DNA of 64,000 bases, taken from Frankia sp. RB7. Its GTDB lineage: Bacteria; Pseudomonadota; Alphaproteobacteria; Rhizobiales; Xanthobacteraceae. The translations under genes and the position numbers were made by a program. The stretch lies in contig JAUEPE010000005.1 of the NCBI GenBank assembly GCA_030403585.1, positions 62,001-126,000 on the forward strand, in the 5' to 3' direction. A model generated the notes under the pieces. The model did no database searches. It was not told the origin of the DNA and saw nothing but the letters and a program-made list of their open reading frames with translations. How positions within the stretch are numbered: the first letter of the stretch is position 1; every line of letters begins with the position of its first letter. Of this stretch, positions 9,428-18,300 are shown one piece after another.

Positions 9428-9625
9428 GCCTCCTCTTCACCTCGCCCCGCTTGCGGGGAGAGGTCGGATTGCCTCGGCGATGCGAAGCATCGTCCGGTGC
9501 AATCTGGGTGAGGGGGTACAGGTCTCACGGCAATCTCAGCCTTGGAGAGAGCCCCTCACCCCCCGCTCTCAGCGCGAGCGAAGCTCGTCGCGGCCCCGTA
9601 AGAACGGGGCGAGGGAGTGAGAGAG
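9428..9625. repeat. Long GC-rich palindromic repeat, copy 1 (CCTCTCCCCGC...GCGGGGAGAGG family)
   Basis: The gap between the monooxygenase and the thioesterase is filled by a compound element of GC-rich hairpins. It contains CCCCGCTTGCGGGGAGAGG, GATGCGAAGCATCGTCCGG, GGGTGAGGGGG, GAGAGAGCCCCTCACCC and CCCCGTAAGAACGGGG. The same blocks recur in reverse order at 63333-63501, so this is a mobile or amplified intergenic repeat. It also separates two convergent genes and may act as a terminator. Confidence 0.75.
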
Positions 9626-9636
9626 CGGTGCCCGCC

Positions 9637-10056
9637 TCACTTCACCACCCTCGCCGCCTCCAGCAACCGCTCGCTCGCGCTCGCCGTCGCCAGCACCGTC
9701 CCATCTTCCGCCGTCAGCTTGGCCTCGACGAACGCAATGGTCTTGCCGAGCTGCATCACCTTCGCTTCGCCAATGATCGGACCTGGCTTTGCGGGGCTGA
9801 GAAAATTCACGGTCATGCTGATGGTCGTGGTGTAGAGCCGGCCCTCGCTCATCACCAGCACCGCCGGGCCCATCGTGTCGTCCAGCATGGCGGAGAGCAG
9901 GCCGCCCTGGATGTATCCTGCCGGGTTGCAGAACTCAGGCCTGCCCTCGAAGCCGAGCTTGATCCAGCCGTCCGCGGGACGGGCATCGAGCAGCCGCCAT
10001 CCCAACAGCTCGGCGCAGGGGGGCTTCTTGAAGTTGTCGAGCGCGGTCTTGACCAT
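9637..10056 (-). CDS. PaaI-family hotdog-fold thioesterase
   Basis: A 139-residue single hotdog-domain protein. The conserved segment NPAGYIQGGLLSAMLDD corresponds to the long central helix and catalytic H/N-G-G-x-x-x-x-x-x-D region of PaaI-like acyl-CoA thioesterases. TTTISMTVNFLSPAKPG is the adjoining strand pair, and the C-terminal ATASASERLL strand is typical. The usual helix-start His (HGG) is Gln here (IQGG), a known variation in this family. Its likely role is hydrolysis of aryl- or acyl-CoA side products. The start is supported by GGAGGTTCGC before the ATG at 10056. It is divergent from the diguanylate cyclase. Confidence 0.88.
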   Translation of the reverse strand: MVKTALDNFKKPPCAELLGWRLLDARPADGWIKLGFEGRPEFCNPAGYIQGGLLSAMLDDTMGPAVLVMSEGRLYTTTISMTVNFLSPAKPGPIIGEAKVMQLGKTIAFVEAKLTAEDGTVLATASASERLLEAARVVK

Positions 10057-10202
10057 GCGAACCTCCGTGACCGTCGAGACCTAGCCTAGACCTGCTGACA
10101 CCCTCATGGCAGCAGGCGATCCGCCGCAGCGCAAAACCCCCGGAAAATTACGGAAAACTGTACGGATTCAGGGCATTTCGCGCCCAATTAAGCCCGCTTC
10201 AA

Positions 10203-10264
10203 CCAACCGATTTCACGACCGATTCAATACGATCCAATTGAGCAATCGGCCGGTAAGCGGTTGG
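10203..10264. repeat. Nested inverted repeat upstream of the diguanylate cyclase
   Basis: CCAACCG (10203-10209) pairs with CGGTTGG (10258-10264), and inside it CCGATT (10219-10224) pairs with AATCGG (10244-10249). The structure ends 44 bases before the cyclase start, so it could be a 5' leader structure or a regulator site. The remainder of the 250-base gap shows nothing else. Confidence 0.4.
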
Positions 10265-10308
10265 AAGCTACGACATGTCATGAGCGACGGTGACACCGGA
10301 GCCTTTCC

Positions 10309-12054
10309 ATGCGAGCCCTCTTGCAGCAGGCAGCAAACCGCCTGCACGCGCTTGAAGATCACCTGACGGTACGGACGCAGATCGCCGCGGCCGTTGCAGC
10401 GATGTCCATCGTGCTTGTCGGCACCCTCGCCGCCGGCGCCGCGCTGATCAGCTACAGACACACCGCGGCCCTCGTCGAGAGCAGCGTCGCCGGAATTGCG
10501 TCCAGCACCTCCGGCCGGCTCGACCGCTTCATGGCGACGCGGCAGCAGGAGATGAAGCTGTTCGCGGGGCTCGAGCCGATGCAGCGGCTGTGGCAGGGCA
10601 ATCCCGACGAATTGCGCAGCGCGCTGGAAGCACTTCAGCATTCCTTCGAATTCACCTGGATCGGCTTTGCCGATGTTGACGGCAACGTCGTGGCCTCGAC
10701 CGGCGGCCTGCTGCAGGGTAAGTCCGTGACCGCACGTCCCTGGTTCAAGCAGGGTCTCGAAAGGGTCGCCGTCGGCGACGTGCACGAGGCCATCCTGCTC
10801 GCCTCGCTGCTGACGCAACGCGCCAATAGCGAACCCTATCGCTTTGTCGATATCGCCGTTCCCGTGCGCGATGCCTCTGGCAAGGTGCTCGGCGTGCTGG
10901 GCGGACATCTCGACTGGAGCTGGGCCAGCAACCTGATCAAGGACGTCGAGGCCAATGACGGCAACACCGACACGCGACTGTCGATCCTGAGCAAGGGCGG
11001 CATGGTGCTGATCGGACCGCAAAAGGAATCCATCCGCTACGGCGGCGACGAGCTCGCCGGCATCCTGAAGGCGCACGACGGCACCTTCCGCGAAACGACA
11101 GACGGAGAGCAGATGCTGACGGCGTTCCATGTCGGCAGCGGCTACCGCGACTATCAGGGGCTGAATTGGATCGTTACCGCGAGCCAGCCGGCGAGCGTGG
11201 CTTTGAAAGCAGCGATCAAGTCGGCGCAGATGATTCTGGTGATCGGCGCGGTCATCGCCCTGATCGCGCTGTCGTTGGCTCTGCTGGTCTCGCGCCGGAT
11301 CGCAGCCCCGATCATCGCCCTGACGCAGGAAGCCGACCGTATCGGACGTGTTAACGGCCCGACCATGCTGGCGCGGCAGAGTGGTTCGGTCGAGGTCGTC
11401 CAGCTCTCGCGTGCACTCCGCTCGCTGCTCCGGCGCATCGGCCTTGCCGAGGAACGCACCAAGGAAGCCGAATTGCGCGCGACCGAGAATGCGATGCAGC
11501 TCCAGGAGGACATGCTGAGGCTGCGCGAGCTCGCCGACACCGACTTCATGACCGGCCTGATGAACCGCCGCTCCTTCCTCGCCGTCGCCGACGACGCCGT
11601 CGCATTCAGCCGCCGCTACAGGCGCAACATGGCGACCTTGATGATCGACATCGATCATTTCAAGAAGATCAACGACACCTTCGGACATGCCGCTGGCGAC
11701 GACGCCATCAAGCATGTCGCGGAGATCGTCAGTCAGTCGATCCGGACCACCGACAAGGCGGCCCGCTTCGGCGGCGAGGAGTTCGTGGTGCTGTTGCGCG
11801 AAATCGACCAGGAGACCGCGATCCTGCTCGCCGACCGCATCAGGTCCTCGATCGAGAGCGCGACGGTGCGCCATGGCAACATCGTCATCCCCCTCACCGT
11901 CTCGGTCGGGCTTGCGCTGTTCGACGAAGGCGACCGCGACGTACAGGACGTCATCGAGCGCGCCGATCAGGGCCTCTATGTCGCCAAGAAAACCGGCCGC
12001 AACCGCACCTTCCTGATGCCGGCCGAGGACGAACGCGCCGCGCGCGCCGCCTGA
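10309..12054 (+). CDS. Membrane-bound diguanylate cyclase (CACHE-HAMP-GGDEF)
   Basis: A 581-residue protein that would make cyclic di-GMP in response to an extracytoplasmic signal. A membrane helix at about 27-50 is followed by a periplasmic double-CACHE-type sensor (about 50-300), a second helix (305-327), a short HAMP and linker coil, and a GGDEF domain (about 410-575). The catalytic signature GGEEF is intact (488-492), and an RTTD inhibitory site lies five residues before it (479-482), so product inhibition is expected. No EAL domain is present. It ends three bases from the convergent mutY stop. The ATG at 10309 gives the basic N-terminus expected before the first helix. Confidence 0.95.
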   Translation: MRALLQQAANRLHALEDHLTVRTQIAAAVAAMSIVLVGTLAAGAALISYRHTAALVESSVAGIASSTSGRLDRFMATRQQEMKLFAGLEPMQRLWQGNPDELRSALEALQHSFEFTWIGFADVDGNVVASTGGLLQGKSVTARPWFKQGLERVAVGDVHEAILLASLLTQRANSEPYRFVDIAVPVRDASGKVLGVLGGHLDWSWASNLIKDVEANDGNTDTRLSILSKGGMVLIGPQKESIRYGGDELAGILKAHDGTFRETTDGEQMLTAFHVGSGYRDYQGLNWIVTASQPASVALKAAIKSAQMILVIGAVIALIALSLALLVSRRIAAPIIALTQEADRIGRVNGPTMLARQSGSVEVVQLSRALRSLLRRIGLAEERTKEAELRATENAMQLQEDMLRLRELADTDFMTGLMNRRSFLAVADDAVAFSRRYRRNMATLMIDIDHFKKINDTFGHAAGDDAIKHVAEIVSQSIRTTDKAARFGGEEFVVLLREIDQETAILLADRIRSSIESATVRHGNIVIPLTVSVGLALFDEGDRDVQDVIERADQGLYVAKKTGRNRTFLMPAEDERAARAA

Positions 12055-12057
12055 GCC

Positions 12058-13155
12058 TCACTCCAGCGCGTGCGCAATCACCTTGCGCATGACGTTGGGC
12101 AGCGCCTCGTCGGCCAGGGTCGCGATCGGCACCCAGCGCATGCCGTCGGGCGCGCGGGTGCGGGCTTCGGCCTTTGCGGTATAGACCACGAGCTCCAACG
12201 GAAAATGCGTGAAGACGTGGGTAACCACGCCGACCTTGCGCTGCCATCGCGACAGCCCTTTTAATTCCGGCGCCTGCTGTTTTGCCGTCGCGTCCTCTTG
12301 CCCGGCGAGCCAGTCGGAGCCCGGCACCTCCGTCATGCCACCGAGCAATCCCTTGTCGGGTCTTGAGCGGACCAGCAGTTCATCACCGCGCGTGACGACG
12401 AAGGCCGCTCCCCGCCGCAGCGTTCCGCTCTTCTTCGGCGCCTTGCGCGGAAATGTCTCCTGCGTGACGTGAGCACGCGCCGTGCAATCCTCATTCAACG
12501 GGCACAGCGAACAGGCCGGCTTTTTCGGCGTGCAGATCGAGGCGCCGAGATCCATCAGCGCCTGGGCACTGTCGCCTGCGCGGGAGTTGGCCAGCAGCGT
12601 CGCCGCCAGTTGCTGGATCCGCGGCTTGGCCTGCGGCAGCTCTTCCTCGACCGCATACAGGCGCGACACCACGCGCTCGATATTGCCGTCGACCGGCATG
12701 GTGTGGCGATGGAACGCGATCGCCGCAATCGCCGCTGCCGTGTAGGGCCCGATCCCCGGAAGCGCCCGTAGCCCCTCCTCCGTATCGGGGAAGACGCCGC
12801 CATGCTCGCGTGTCACCGCCACCGCACAGGCATGGAGATTGCGTGCGCGCGAATAATAGCCGAGCCCGGCCCACATCCGCAGCACGTCATCCTGCGAGGC
12901 GTTCCCCAACGCCGTGACATCCGGCCAGCGCGCGACGAATTTTTCGAAATAGGGCCCGACCGCCTTGACCGTGGTCTGCTGCAGCATGATCTCGGACAGC
13001 CAAACGCGGTAGGGATCCGACGTCTCGCCGGGAGCGGCGCGCCAGGGCAATCGGCGGCGGTGGCGGTCATACCAGGCGAGCAGCAATGTGGGGCGAGCCG
13101 ACGGCGTGGTCGCCGTGGCGCTCCGCTGCTTCTTGCGCGCGGTCGTAGAGGACAT
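12058..13155 (-). CDS. mutY: A/G-specific adenine DNA glycosylase
   Basis: A 365-residue base-excision repair enzyme that removes adenine paired with 8-oxoguanine. The helix-hairpin-helix GPD core shows the catalytic Glu in SEIMLQQTTV, the hairpin LPGIGPYTAAAI, and the catalytic Asp in VDGNIERV. The 4Fe-4S loop CTPKKPACSLCPLNEDC has the exact C-x6-C-x2-C-x5-C spacing. The C-terminal third is the NUDIX-like 8-oxoG recognition domain (GGMTEVPGSDW). The N-terminus carries a short basic extension. The start has AGGAAAGG upstream. It is divergent from the HigBA operon and convergent with the cyclase. Confidence 0.96.
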   Translation of the reverse strand: MSSTTARKKQRSATATTPSARPTLLLAWYDRHRRRLPWRAAPGETSDPYRVWLSEIMLQQTTVKAVGPYFEKFVARWPDVTALGNASQDDVLRMWAGLGYYSRARNLHACAVAVTREHGGVFPDTEEGLRALPGIGPYTAAAIAAIAFHRHTMPVDGNIERVVSRLYAVEEELPQAKPRIQQLAATLLANSRAGDSAQALMDLGASICTPKKPACSLCPLNEDCTARAHVTQETFPRKAPKKSGTLRRGAAFVVTRGDELLVRSRPDKGLLGGMTEVPGSDWLAGQEDATAKQQAPELKGLSRWQRKVGVVTHVFTHFPLELVVYTAKAEARTRAPDGMRWVPIATLADEALPNVMRKVIAHALE

Positions 13156-13212
13156 GCGCCTTTCCTAGAGGAGGATTTCGCCTGTGGCCAGCGCAACCGG
13201 ACCGTTGCGGGC

Positions 13213-13231
13213 TATAACGCCTTACGTTATA
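13213..13231. promoter_or_regulatory. HigA-type operator over the higBA promoter
   Basis: TATAACG (13213-13219) and CGTTATA (13225-13231) form a perfect inverted repeat with a 5-base centre, ending 7 bases before the higB ATG. Each arm also resembles a -10 element. This is the position expected for autorepression by the antitoxin, and it also faces the divergent mutY gene. Confidence 0.8.
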
Positions 13232-13238
13232 CACAAGC

Positions 13239-13523
13239 ATGATCCAGAGCTTCGCCAACTCCGGGACAGAGTTGATCTGGTCCGGACGGCGAAGCAGGAA
13301 ACTGCCGCCCGACATTCAAAATGCAGCCTTGCGAAAACTGCGTTTGCTCAATCAAGCGCGGGTGTTGACCGATCTCAGGGTTCCACCGGGCAACCGGCTC
13401 GAAGCCTTGAAGGCTGATCGCCAGGGTCAGCATTCGATCCGGATCAACGATCAGTGGCGCATCTGTTTTGTCTGGGACGATGGAGGACCGAAACATGTCG
13501 AAATCGTCGACTACCACGGCTAG
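13239..13523 (+). CDS. higB: HigB-type mRNA interferase toxin
   Basis: A 94-residue RelE-superfamily toxin expected to cleave translated mRNA on the ribosome. The C-terminal half is highly typical: NDLRVPPGNRLEAL-like residues (here TDLRVPPGNRLEALKADR), then the QHSIRINDQWRICFVW core and the VEIVDYH end. The N-terminal IQSFANSGTELIWSG also matches the HigB/GraT group. No clear Shine-Dalgarno precedes the ATG at 13239, and the operator sits in its place, so translation may be leaderless or weak. The gene overlaps the antitoxin by 29 bases, toxin first, which is the usual order for hig loci. Confidence 0.93.
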   Translation: MIQSFANSGTELIWSGRRSRKLPPDIQNAALRKLRLLNQARVLTDLRVPPGNRLEALKADRQGQHSIRINDQWRICFVWDDGGPKHVEIVDYHG

Positions 13524-13818
13524 GAACGGGCTCCTCCGTAACCCTCATCCCGGCGAGATCCTGCTCGAGGAATTCCTGAAGCCGATGGACCTCAGCCAGA
13601 ATGCGCTGGCGCGCGCCGTGCGCGTGCCGCCGCGGCGGATCAACGAGATCGTCCTGGGAAAGCGCGACATCACGGCCGACACCGACCTGCGGCTGGCCCG
13701 CTATTTTGGTCTGTCGGAAGGATTTTTCCTGGGGCTCCAGATGGACTACGATCTGATGCAGCGGCGGCGCGAGATCGACCGCGACCTCAAGGCCATCCGG
13801 CCTCGCGCGGCAGCATAG
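13495..13818 (+). CDS. higA: HigA-type antitoxin (XRE family)
   Basis: A 107-residue helix-turn-helix antitoxin that would bind HigB and repress the operon. The NPHPGEILLEEFL start, the DLSQNALARAVRVPPRRINEI helix-turn-helix and the ADTDLRLARYFG helix are all characteristic of VapI/HigA proteins. The start at 13495 is set by TGGAGG nine bases upstream, well placed inside the toxin gene. Toxin and antitoxin both look intact, so the pair is probably functional. Confidence 0.93.
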   Translation: MSKSSTTTARNGLLRNPHPGEILLEEFLKPMDLSQNALARAVRVPPRRINEIVLGKRDITADTDLRLARYFGLSEGFFLGLQMDYDLMQRRREIDRDLKAIRPRAAA

Positions 13819-13830
13819 CGGACACGGCCC

Positions 13831-14322
13831 ATGGCCAAATTCCCTCCCAGACCCGGCCCCATCAGCGCCAAGCCACTCGGGATCCTGCTCAACGACGTCT
13901 TTGCCGAGGCCTATGCCAAGCAGGGGTTTGCCGCGCGCGAGCTGGTAACGCGGTGGGCGCAGATTGCCGGGCCTGAGATTGCGGCCCATGCCGAGCCCCT
14001 CAAGATGCAATGGCCGCGGCCGGTCGAGGGCCAGCCGCAGGAGCCGGCGACGCTGGTGCTGCGGGTCGAGGGCCCGATGGCGCTGGAAATCCAGCACTCG
14101 GCCGACGTGATCCTGGAGCGGGTGAACCGCTTCTTCGGCTGGAGCGCGGTCGGCAAGCTCGCCTTCCGCCAGGCCCCGCTGTCGCGCCCCCGGCGCCCGG
14201 TGCGGCCCGCCCCGCCGGACCCCAAGGCCGTCGCCAAGGAGGCGGAGAGCCTGGGGGATATCGAGGATGAAGAATTGAAGACGGCGCTGGCGCGGCTCGG
14301 GGCCGCCATCAAGCGAAATTGA
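13831..14322 (+). CDS. DUF721 (DciA-like) domain protein
   Basis: A 163-residue protein with the DUF721 fold. The N-terminal KPLGILLNDVFAEAYAKQGF helix is followed by the core VTRWAQIAGPEIAAHAEPLKM and LVLRVEGPMALEIQHSADVI, which resembles DciA, the bacterial helicase loader. The basic Pro/Arg-rich linker RPRRPVRPAPPDPK precedes a short acidic tail. A role in loading DnaB helicase is inferred only from the family. It lies 12 bases after higA and upstream of the DsbA-like gene on the same strand, which is the usual neighbour of this family in Rhizobiales. Confidence 0.85.
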   Translation: MAKFPPRPGPISAKPLGILLNDVFAEAYAKQGFAARELVTRWAQIAGPEIAAHAEPLKMQWPRPVEGQPQEPATLVLRVEGPMALEIQHSADVILERVNRFFGWSAVGKLAFRQAPLSRPRRPVRPAPPDPKAVAKEAESLGDIEDEELKTALARLGAAIKRN

Positions 14323-14460
14323 GCCTCATTTCACGGCCAATCTGAACCCGCCCCTGCCGCTCGCCATTGCCTCAAACCACGTTTCAAGCTAGCGACAGGC
14401 CGCCCGGGAACCTTCATAGGAGCCTCAGGGCGCAAGACCACGCCAATTCGGGAGCCGACC

Positions 14461-15117
14461 TTGATCATCACCCGCCGCGCCTTCACCACGATGCTGTCGC
14501 TGACCGGTCTTGCCGCGCTCGCCGGGCTCTCGCCGCTGCGGTTCATCTCCGAAGCGATAGCGCAGGCCGCCGGTGACGTCGCCAAGCCGGTGTCGCTGCC
14601 CGACATGGTGCTGGGCTCCAAGGACGCCACTGTGACCATCACCGAATTCGCCTCGATGACCTGCCCGCATTGCGCGGCCTTCAACGAGCAGGTGTTCCCC
14701 AAGATCAAGTCGGAATACATCGACACTGGCAAGATCCGTTACATCTTCCGCGAGTTCCCGCTCGACATCAAAGCCGCCGCCGGCTCGATGCTGTCGCGCT
14801 GTATCGCCAATGGCGACGCGCCGAAATACTTTGCCGTCACCGACATGCTGTTCCGCCAGCAGAACGACTGGGTGGTGAAGAACACCACCGAGACGCTGAC
14901 GCGGATCGGCAAGCAGGCCGGCCTCACCCAGCAGCAGGTCGAAGCCTGCCTGAAGGACCAGGCGCTGCTCGACAAGATCGCCGCCGACCAGAAATATGCC
15001 AGCGACGTTCTGAAGGTGGATTCGACGCCGACCTTCTTCATCAACGGCGAGAAGATCAAGGGCGAGACCTCGTTCGAGGAATTCGCCAAGAAGATCAATC
15101 CGCTGCTCAAGAGCTGA
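14461..15117 (+). CDS. Exported DsbA-family thiol:disulfide oxidoreductase
   Basis: A 218-residue periplasmic thioredoxin-fold protein. The signal peptide contains a twin-arginine-like motif (TRRAFTTMLSL) and ends near SEAIAQA. The active site is CPHC in SMTCPHCAAF, followed by the DsbA helical insert and the cis-Pro segment VDSTPTFFING. I use the TTG at 14461 because GGGAG lies six bases upstream and the later ATG at 14491 would remove the arginine pair. The family includes DsbA/BdbD-like oxidases that form disulfides in exported proteins. Several exported proteins with paired cysteines are encoded elsewhere in this window. It is followed by smc. Confidence 0.92.
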   Translation: MIITRRAFTTMLSLTGLAALAGLSPLRFISEAIAQAAGDVAKPVSLPDMVLGSKDATVTITEFASMTCPHCAAFNEQVFPKIKSEYIDTGKIRYIFREFPLDIKAAAGSMLSRCIANGDAPKYFAVTDMLFRQQNDWVVKNTTETLTRIGKQAGLTQQQVEACLKDQALLDKIAADQKYASDVLKVDSTPTFFINGEKIKGETSFEEFAKKINPLLKS

Positions 15118-15334
15118 TTCGCTCGTCAAGACTCTGATTCGCATCTCGAAAGCCGTATCTTTCCCGGCATAAATCCCTTGGGAAAAGCGGTTTTCGCAGG
15201 TTGCCCTCGCGGCGCACCGCGGCCATTGTCCGCCGCATGAGGCGCCCTGCGCGACTCGCCCCAGATAGCGACATTGCCTTCCATGGTATTGTCCCGGCAG
15301 GGGGATTCGCGCCTGCCAACAGAGATGCGTGCTT

Positions 15335-18300
15335 ATGAAAATCACCCGCCTGCGCCTACACGGCTTCAAGTCCTTCGTTGAGCCCACGGACTTCGTCATC
15401 GAGCCCGGCTTGACCGGCGTGGTCGGCCCCAACGGTTGCGGCAAGTCGAATCTCGTCGAGGCGCTGCGTTGGGCGATGGGTGAGACTTCGTACAAGAGCT
15501 TGCGCGCCGCCGACATGGACGCGGTGATCTTCGCCGGCTCCGGCAACCGTCCGGCGCGCAACCACGCCGAAGTGACGATGACGATCGACAATGCCGATCG
15601 CACCGCGCCTGCGGCGATGAACGACAGCCAGCTGCTCGAAATCTCCCGCCGCATCGAGCGCGAAGCGGGCTCGGTCTACCGCATCAACGGCCGCGACGTC
15701 CGCGCCCGCGACGTGCAGATCCTGTTTGCGGACGCCGCCACCGGCGCGCGTTCGCCGGCCCTCGTGCATCAGGGCAAGATCGGCGAAATCATTCAGGCCA
15801 AGCCCGAGCAGCGCCGCCGCGTGCTGGAAGACGCCGCGGGCGTCGCCGGTCTGCATGCCCGCCGCCATGAGGCCGAGCTGCGGCTGAAGGCGGCCGAGAC
15901 CAACCTCACCCGCGTCGAGGATGTGATCGGCCAGCTCGCGGGCCAGATGGAAGGCCTGAAGAAGCAGGCCCGCCAGGCCGTCCGCTACCGCGAAGTCGCA
16001 GCCAAGGTCCGCAAGGCCGAAGCCACGCTGTTCCATCTGCGCTGGATCGGCGCCCATGCCGACGTCAGCGAATCCGGCCAGACCCATGATCTCGCGGTGC
16101 GCGAGATGGCCGAGCGCACCCAGCATCAGGCCGAAGCCGCCCGCATCCAGGCGATCCGCGCCGCCGAGATGCCGGCGCTGCGCGACGCGGAAGCGCGCGC
16201 CGCGGCGGGCCTTCAGCGCCTGACCAATGCCCGCGAGCTGCTCGACCGCGAGGAAGAGCGCGCCAAGGAGCGCGTCGCCGAGCTCGAGCGCCGTCTCGCC
16301 CAGTTCGAAGGCGACATCGCGCGCGCCCAGCAACAGACAATGGACGCCGACGTCGCGCTGCAGCGGCTCGACACCGAAGATGCCGAGCTGAAGGAAGAGA
16401 TCAAGTCGCGCGTCGAGAAGCGCTCCGGCGTCGACGAGCGTGTCGGCGAAGCCGAGGCCGTACTGACCGAAACCGAGCAGCAATTCGCCGAACTCACCAC
16501 CGCGCTCGCCGACCTCACCGCCAAGCGCAATCAGTTAGAGGCCAATGTCCGCACCCACCGCGACAAGCTCGCCCGTCTCGACCAGGAGATCGCGAACGTC
16601 GCCACGGAAGAGCAGAAGCTCACCGCCGAAACCGGCGGCTTCGGCGATCTCGACGAGCTGACCGCAACGGTCGAGACCGCCGAGCAGACGCTGGCAGCTT
16701 CCGAAGCTGCCGCGCAAGCGAGCGAAGCCGCGCATGTCGCCGCGCGCCAGACGCTGGAATCCTCGCGCTCGCCGCTCAATGAAGCCGACAAGCGCGTGCA
16801 GCGGCTCGATACCGAGGCGCGCACGATCTCAAAAATCGTCAACGGCGAGACCAAGAATCTGTGGCCGCCAATCATCGACGGCATCACCGTCGACAAGGGC
16901 TTTGAAAAGGCGATCGGTGCCGCACTCGGCGACGATCTCGATGCGCCCGTCGATCCCTCGGCGCCGATGCGCTGGACCAATGCCGGCGTCACCGAGGGCG
17001 ATCCGGAATTGCCCGAAGGCGTTACCCCGCTCGCCAACCACGTGCAGGCGCCGGCCGAGCTGACGCGCCGCCTGGCGCAGATCGGCGTGGTGCCGCGCGA
17101 GCGCGGGGCTGAGCTCGTCTCGCAGCTCAAGACCGGCCAGCGGCTGGTCTCGCCCGAAGGCGACGTCTGGCGCTGGGACGGCTTTGTCGCCGCCGCTCAC
17201 GCCCCGACCGGCGCTGCACGGCGTCTCGCGGAGCGCGCCCGTCTCGTCGACATCGAGAACGAGCTGGAGCAGGCCCGCATCGACGCGCAGATCAAGCGTT
17301 CGGCGCTGGAGAATGCCGAGTCAGAGCTGCAGATGGCCGCCAGCACCGAGGGCGTCAGCCGCGAGGCCTGGCGTGCCGCGCAGCGCGAGCTGAACGTCGC
17401 GCGCGAGCGCCATGCCACGGCCGAGCGCGAGATCAGCCGCCACGCTGCGCGCAAGGCCACGCTGTCGGAAGCGCACAGCCGTCTCGCCGCCGACCGCGCC
17501 GAGGCCGAGGCCGCGTACGAATACGCCGAGGCCGGCATCAGCGAGCTGCCGTCGAGCGAGGACACCGAGACCCGTCTCGCCGCCGTCCGCAGCGACATCG
17601 AAGGCCATCGCCGCATGGCCGCGCAGGTCCGCGCCGAGGCGCAGGCGCTGGCGCGCGAGGCCGAACTCGCCGACCGCCGCGTCCAGGCGATCCTCGCCGA
17701 GCGCACCGAATGGCAGAACCGCAAGGAGAGCGCGGCCTCCCATATCGACACCATCCAGACCCGCATCACCGAGGTCTCGATCGAGCGCAGCGATCTGGAA
17801 AACGCGCCGGCCGTGTTCGCCGAGAAGCGCAGCGCGCTGATCACCGAGATCGAGTACGCCGAGAACGACCGCCGCATGGCCGCCGACGCGCTCGCCACCG
17901 CCGAAACCCTGATGGCGGAAACCGACCGCGCCGCGAAGCTGACGCTCGAGGCACTGTCGAGCTCCCGCGAGGCCACTGCCCGCGCCGAGGAGCGCATGGA
18001 AGGTTCGCGCCGCCGTCTCGAGGACATCGAGCGCGAGATCCGCGACATGCTCGAAGTCGAGCCGCAGGCTGTTGCCGGCCTCGCCGAGATCGAGCCCGGC
18101 GCGGAGCTGCCGCCGCTGCACGACATCGAGGAAGATCTCGAAAAGATGCGCCGCGACCGCGAGCGCCTGGGTGCGGTGAACCTGCGCGCCGAGGAAGAGC
18201 TGCGCGAGGTCGAAACCCAGCACAACGGTTTGGTCACCGAGCGCGACGACCTCGTCGAAGCCATCAAGCGGCTGCGCCAGGGCATCCAGAGCCTCAACAA

